From the NCBI GenBank assembly GCA_020433835.1, contig JAGRBY010000370.1, positions 1 to 7,227 on the forward strand: a stretch of DNA of 7,227 nt, given 5' to 3'. Numbering within the stretch: the stretch's first letter is position 1; each line of letters opens with the position of its first letter. Positions 5,484 to 7,227 of the stretch are shown in pieces. Below the pieces are notes generated by a model that was not told the DNA's origin, did not search any database, and saw only the letters and a program-made list of their open reading frames with translations. Position numbers and translations under genes: made by a program. This DNA is from Anaerolineae bacterium. GTDB lineage: Bacteria > Chloroflexota > Anaerolineae > 4572-78 > J111.

Positions 5484-5504
5484 AATAATATTAATAGTTA
5501 TTGA
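5482..5504. promoter_or_regulatory. AT-rich inverted repeat just upstream of the hydrolase ribosome site
   Basis: TCAATAA (5482-5488) and TTATTGA (5498-5504) are perfect inverted copies around TATTAATAG. The repeat touches the ribosome binding site on the - strand and could be an operator or an mRNA hairpin. I found no convincing -35/-10 pair for this gene in 5486-5647, although the AT-rich sequence here could hide one. Confidence 0.3.
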
Positions 5505-5608
5505 AAAATCTGGTAAGTGGCACATTTGCGCATGGCAATGCAGTGCAGATCACCTGATTAATTATAATTGCAATTAGGAATCAAAAGCAAGAATATCACA
5601 AATTATAC

Positions 5609-5636
5609 GCTGATGTCAAACCTTTTTTTGATCAGC
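5609..5636 (-). terminator. Possible weak terminator after the VTT-domain gene
   Basis: GCTGA (5609-5613) plus TCAAA (5616-5620) pair with TTTGA (5627-5631) plus TCAGC (5632-5636), a 10-bp stem with a 2-nt bulge, 12 nt beyond the stop codon of the - strand gene. The sequence that follows on the - strand is AT-rich but lacks a clean T-run. Confidence 0.3.
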
Positions 5637-5647
5637 CGGCTAAAATC

Positions 5648-6355
5648 TTACGGTTTTTCGGTTTCTGTGGCCCGGCGCGCGATATACGCCCGCCCCCAGG
5701 CTTCGATGCGCTCATGTTGGCTGAAGCCAACAATAATAATCAATCCGATAACCGCCATTAACAGCGCCACCCACACCAGCGGCAAATTGACCACGCTGTC
5801 ACCGGCCCAGACCACCAAAACGGTAAACGGGCCGCGGCTGGTCAAGATAGCCAGTGCAAACCGACTCAGCGGAACGCGGCTCAAACCGGCCAGAAAGTAG
5901 GGAATATCACCCAACGGAATCAGCAAAATAGCCCACCACGTCCAAAACGAGTCGATGTGGGCAATCTTACTCCACTGATCGAGCGTCTCCGCCCCCATCC
6001 GCCGCTCCAGCCAGGGTCGACCAAAACGACGGGCCAGCCACGCGGCCAGCGTTCCGCCGGCAACCATCCCGCCCACCGCATACAGCGAGCCGGGGACAAC
6101 ACCAAACAAAAGCCCGCCGAGCACCTGAACCGGATAGCCCGGTATCGGCGCGACCACGATTTGCGCCACATTGAGCACAAAATAGGCCAGCGGAGCAAAC
6201 GGCCCCAGTGGCTCGATCCAGGTCCGCACAGCGGTTGAGTCCGCTCCTACATGCGACAGCGGCTTCCACAATGCCCCTAAAACAACAATAATCAGCAGGC
6301 CGCCCAGCCATGGCAGCAATTTCGATTTGAGCTTATATGTACGTGGGTGGGTCAT
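5648..6355 (-). CDS. VTT-domain integral membrane protein (TVP38/TMEM64, DedA-like)
   Basis: This 235-aa protein has about six hydrophobic segments (roughly residues 13-29, 52-69, 77-105, 138-158, 165-187 and 191-211). The family core is visible: a re-entrant, Pro/Gly-rich stretch APIPGYPVQVLGGLLFG (69-85), the Gly-rich helix AVGGMVAGGTLAAWLARRFG (93-112), and an IPLGDIPYFLAGLSRVPLSRF segment at about 146-166. The basic start (HPRTYKLKSK) and charged, Arg-rich tail (212-235) suggest cytoplasmic ends. Eukaryotic relatives are lipid scramblases and bacterial DedA proteins are linked to undecaprenyl phosphate recycling and membrane homeostasis; the exact role of this one is unknown. The ATG at 6355 is the only Met before the first membrane segment, but the ribosome site before it is weak (GAG at short distance). 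An 80-nt gap with a hairpin separates it from the glycosidase gene upstream. Confidence 0.9.
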   Translation of the reverse strand: MTHPRTYKLKSKLLPWLGGLLIIVVLGALWKPLSHVGADSTAVRTWIEPLGPFAPLAYFVLNVAQIVVAPIPGYPVQVLGGLLFGVVPGSLYAVGGMVAGGTLAAWLARRFGRPWLERRMGAETLDQWSKIAHIDSFWTWWAILLIPLGDIPYFLAGLSRVPLSRFALAILTSRGPFTVLVVWAGDSVVNLPLVWVALLMAVIGLIIIVGFSQHERIEAWGRAYIARRATETEKP

Positions 6356-6397
6356 CTCGAATAATCAATACCAACCAACATGGTATCACATCGATTG

Positions 6398-6431
6398 GGA
6401 AAATCAAGCAATTTTAAGAAATTGGTTGATT
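6398..6431 (-). terminator. Rho-independent terminator after the glycoside hydrolase gene
   Basis: AATCAA (6402-6407) and CAATTT (6409-6414) pair with AAATTG (6419-6424) and TTGATT (6426-6431), a 13-position stem with one G-G mismatch and loop TAAG. Read on the - strand it starts 4 nt after the glycosidase stop codon and runs into TTTT (complement of 6401-6404 and neighbours). The stem is AT-rich, so strength is moderate. Confidence 0.5.
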
Positions 6432-6435
6432 GAAT

Positions 6436-7227
6436 TTACTTCTCTTCTACCGGCGGTACTTTGGGCAGTTTCTTTAAGCCGTGATAAGCCGGTGCGGCCC
6501 GCAGTTCCGGATAGTAGGGATAGACAATACTCCAGTAAGTCTCTTCCATATCCATATGCCACGACGGATCGGCCACGTAGATGAGGCTCATCACCCCGAT
6601 CCAGGGCTGCCAATGATCGACAGCGTAGGTGTAAGCCCGTTCAAAATACTGAGCCTGCGTGATGGGATCGACTGCGTGCCAGTAATAGGGCGAATCGGGC
6701 CGGGGATCGACCGTCCAGCCGAACTCCAAAATAACGACCTTCTTGGCTTCGTCGCCGTTGCGCACCATCAACGCACGCAGATCCTCTACGCGGCGAAAGG
6801 CATAGACCCGCCGCAAATCCGGCGACGCGCTATCGCCGTTGTTCAAGGCCGGATCGTTGGCTACAATATCGGGGTCGATCTCCGGGGCGCTTTTATAGCC
6901 GGGTGCGTGTACGCCCAGGGCATCGAAATAGGCCGCGCCACCGGCATCGTATATACCTTGAATGAAATGGGTGTCGGGCATGGCCACGGCATCGTCGCGG
7001 GTAGTGGGTGCCATGCCGGCACTGATGACGATGGCGTTGGGGTCGGCGGCTTTGACGGCCTCGTAACCCACCTTCAGCAGTTCAACATATTCAGCCGGGT
7101 TCGGCGGACGGTCGCCCCACTCGCGGGCCAGGTTCGGCTCGTTCCAGACCTGATACGCCTGAATACAGCCCACGGCCTGGGGCGTACAGTTGTAGCGGCT
7201 GGCCACGGCAAAGGCGAAGTCGGCGAA
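6436..7227 (-). CDS. Glycoside hydrolase, GH-A clan (GH39/GH5-like), C-terminal part; truncated by the window edge
   Basis: The reading frame stays open to the right edge, so the true start lies outside; 263 residues are visible, beginning FADFAFAVASRYN, a typical barrel helix of this group. The acid/base motif WNEPN (Glu codon at 7138-7140) and the nucleophile strand VVILEFGW (Glu codon at 6724-6726) are 138 residues apart, matching strands 4 and 7 of a retaining (beta/alpha)8 glycosidase. His in ALGVHAPGY and the aromatic residues after the acid/base fit a sugar-binding cleft. Cys codons near 7186-7188 and 7165-7167 could form a disulfide, in line with an exported enzyme, though the signal peptide would be outside the window. 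Proteins of this kind include xylosidases and PslG-like exopolysaccharide hydrolases, and the substrate cannot be read from sequence. It ends with a short Pro/Lys/Glu tail and a terminator hairpin. Confidence 0.85.
   Translation of the reverse strand, partial: FADFAFAVASRYNCTPQAVGCIQAYQVWNEPNLAREWGDRPPNPAEYVELLKVGYEAVKAADPNAIVISAGMAPTTRDDAVAMPDTHFIQGIYDAGGAAYFDALGVHAPGYKSAPEIDPDIVANDPALNNGDSASPDLRRVYAFRRVEDLRALMVRNGDEAKKVVILEFGWTVDPRPDSPYYWHAVDPITQAQYFERAYTYAVDHWQPWIGVMSLIYVADPSWHMDMEETYWSIVYPYYPELRAAPAYHGLKKLPKVPPVEEK

Noticed and set aside
5568..5900. + strand open frame of 110 codons at the 3' end of the VTT-domain gene
   Set aside because: Most of it is antisense to the membrane protein gene, whose family motifs are clear; the predicted peptide has no recognisable domain.

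Overview
The window reads as a stretch of ordinary bacterial chromosome with seven protein genes. Four are on the + strand (about 88-4434) and three on the - strand (4625 to the right edge). The two blocks converge at about 4435-4624. Codon use leans mildly to G/C. The gene mix suggests a free-living, probably environmental bacterium, and my best guess is Chloroflexota (Anaerolineae-like): a MurA with Asp at the catalytic Cys position, a GH-A clan glycosidase of the type common there, a SAM hydroxide adenosyltransferase, and GGAGATTAGGAGATT-type palindromes. That lineage is inference; no rRNA or other phylogenetic marker is present.

Region by region. Bases 1-87 hold a 10-bp inverted repeat that overlaps the -35 box of a good sigma-70-like promoter. 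From it runs a compact two-gene unit, with 12 nt between the genes: a small P-loop NTPase resembling a small-molecule kinase (88-873), then an enolase-superfamily enzyme of the muconate-lactonizing/epimerase type (886-1974). A short hairpin plus T-run, and a promoter whose -35 box uses the same T-run, separate this from the SAM hydroxide adenosyltransferase gene (2094-2879). The 268-nt gap at 2880-3147 is unusually structured. It holds a perfect 24-bp-arm inverted repeat, flanked by two diverged copies of a 33-37 nt segment, the right one forming part of the promoter region of murA. murA (3148-4434) encodes a full-length UDP-GlcNAc enolpyruvyl transferase with Asp117 replacing the fosfomycin-reactive Cys, and ends at a strong bidirectional terminator.

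The convergent gap carries a 120-bp MITE-like element with terminal and subterminal inverted repeats and near-perfect 7-bp flanking duplications, one of which overlaps the stop codon of the next gene. On the - strand follow, in transcription order, the C-terminal part of a secreted-type glycoside hydrolase (right edge to 6436), a VTT-domain (TVP38/TMEM64/DedA-like) membrane protein (6355-5648) and a metallo-beta-lactamase-fold hydrolase (5470-4625). They are separated by 80-180 nt with possible terminators and look like neighbours rather than one operon.

I see no single new multi-gene system here. The points most worth a second look are the kinase-like/enolase-superfamily gene pair, the predicted fosfomycin-insensitive MurA, the nested repeats upstream of murA, and the MITE-like element at the end of the hydrolase gene. 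There is no tRNA, rRNA, CRISPR array, transposase gene or phage gene.
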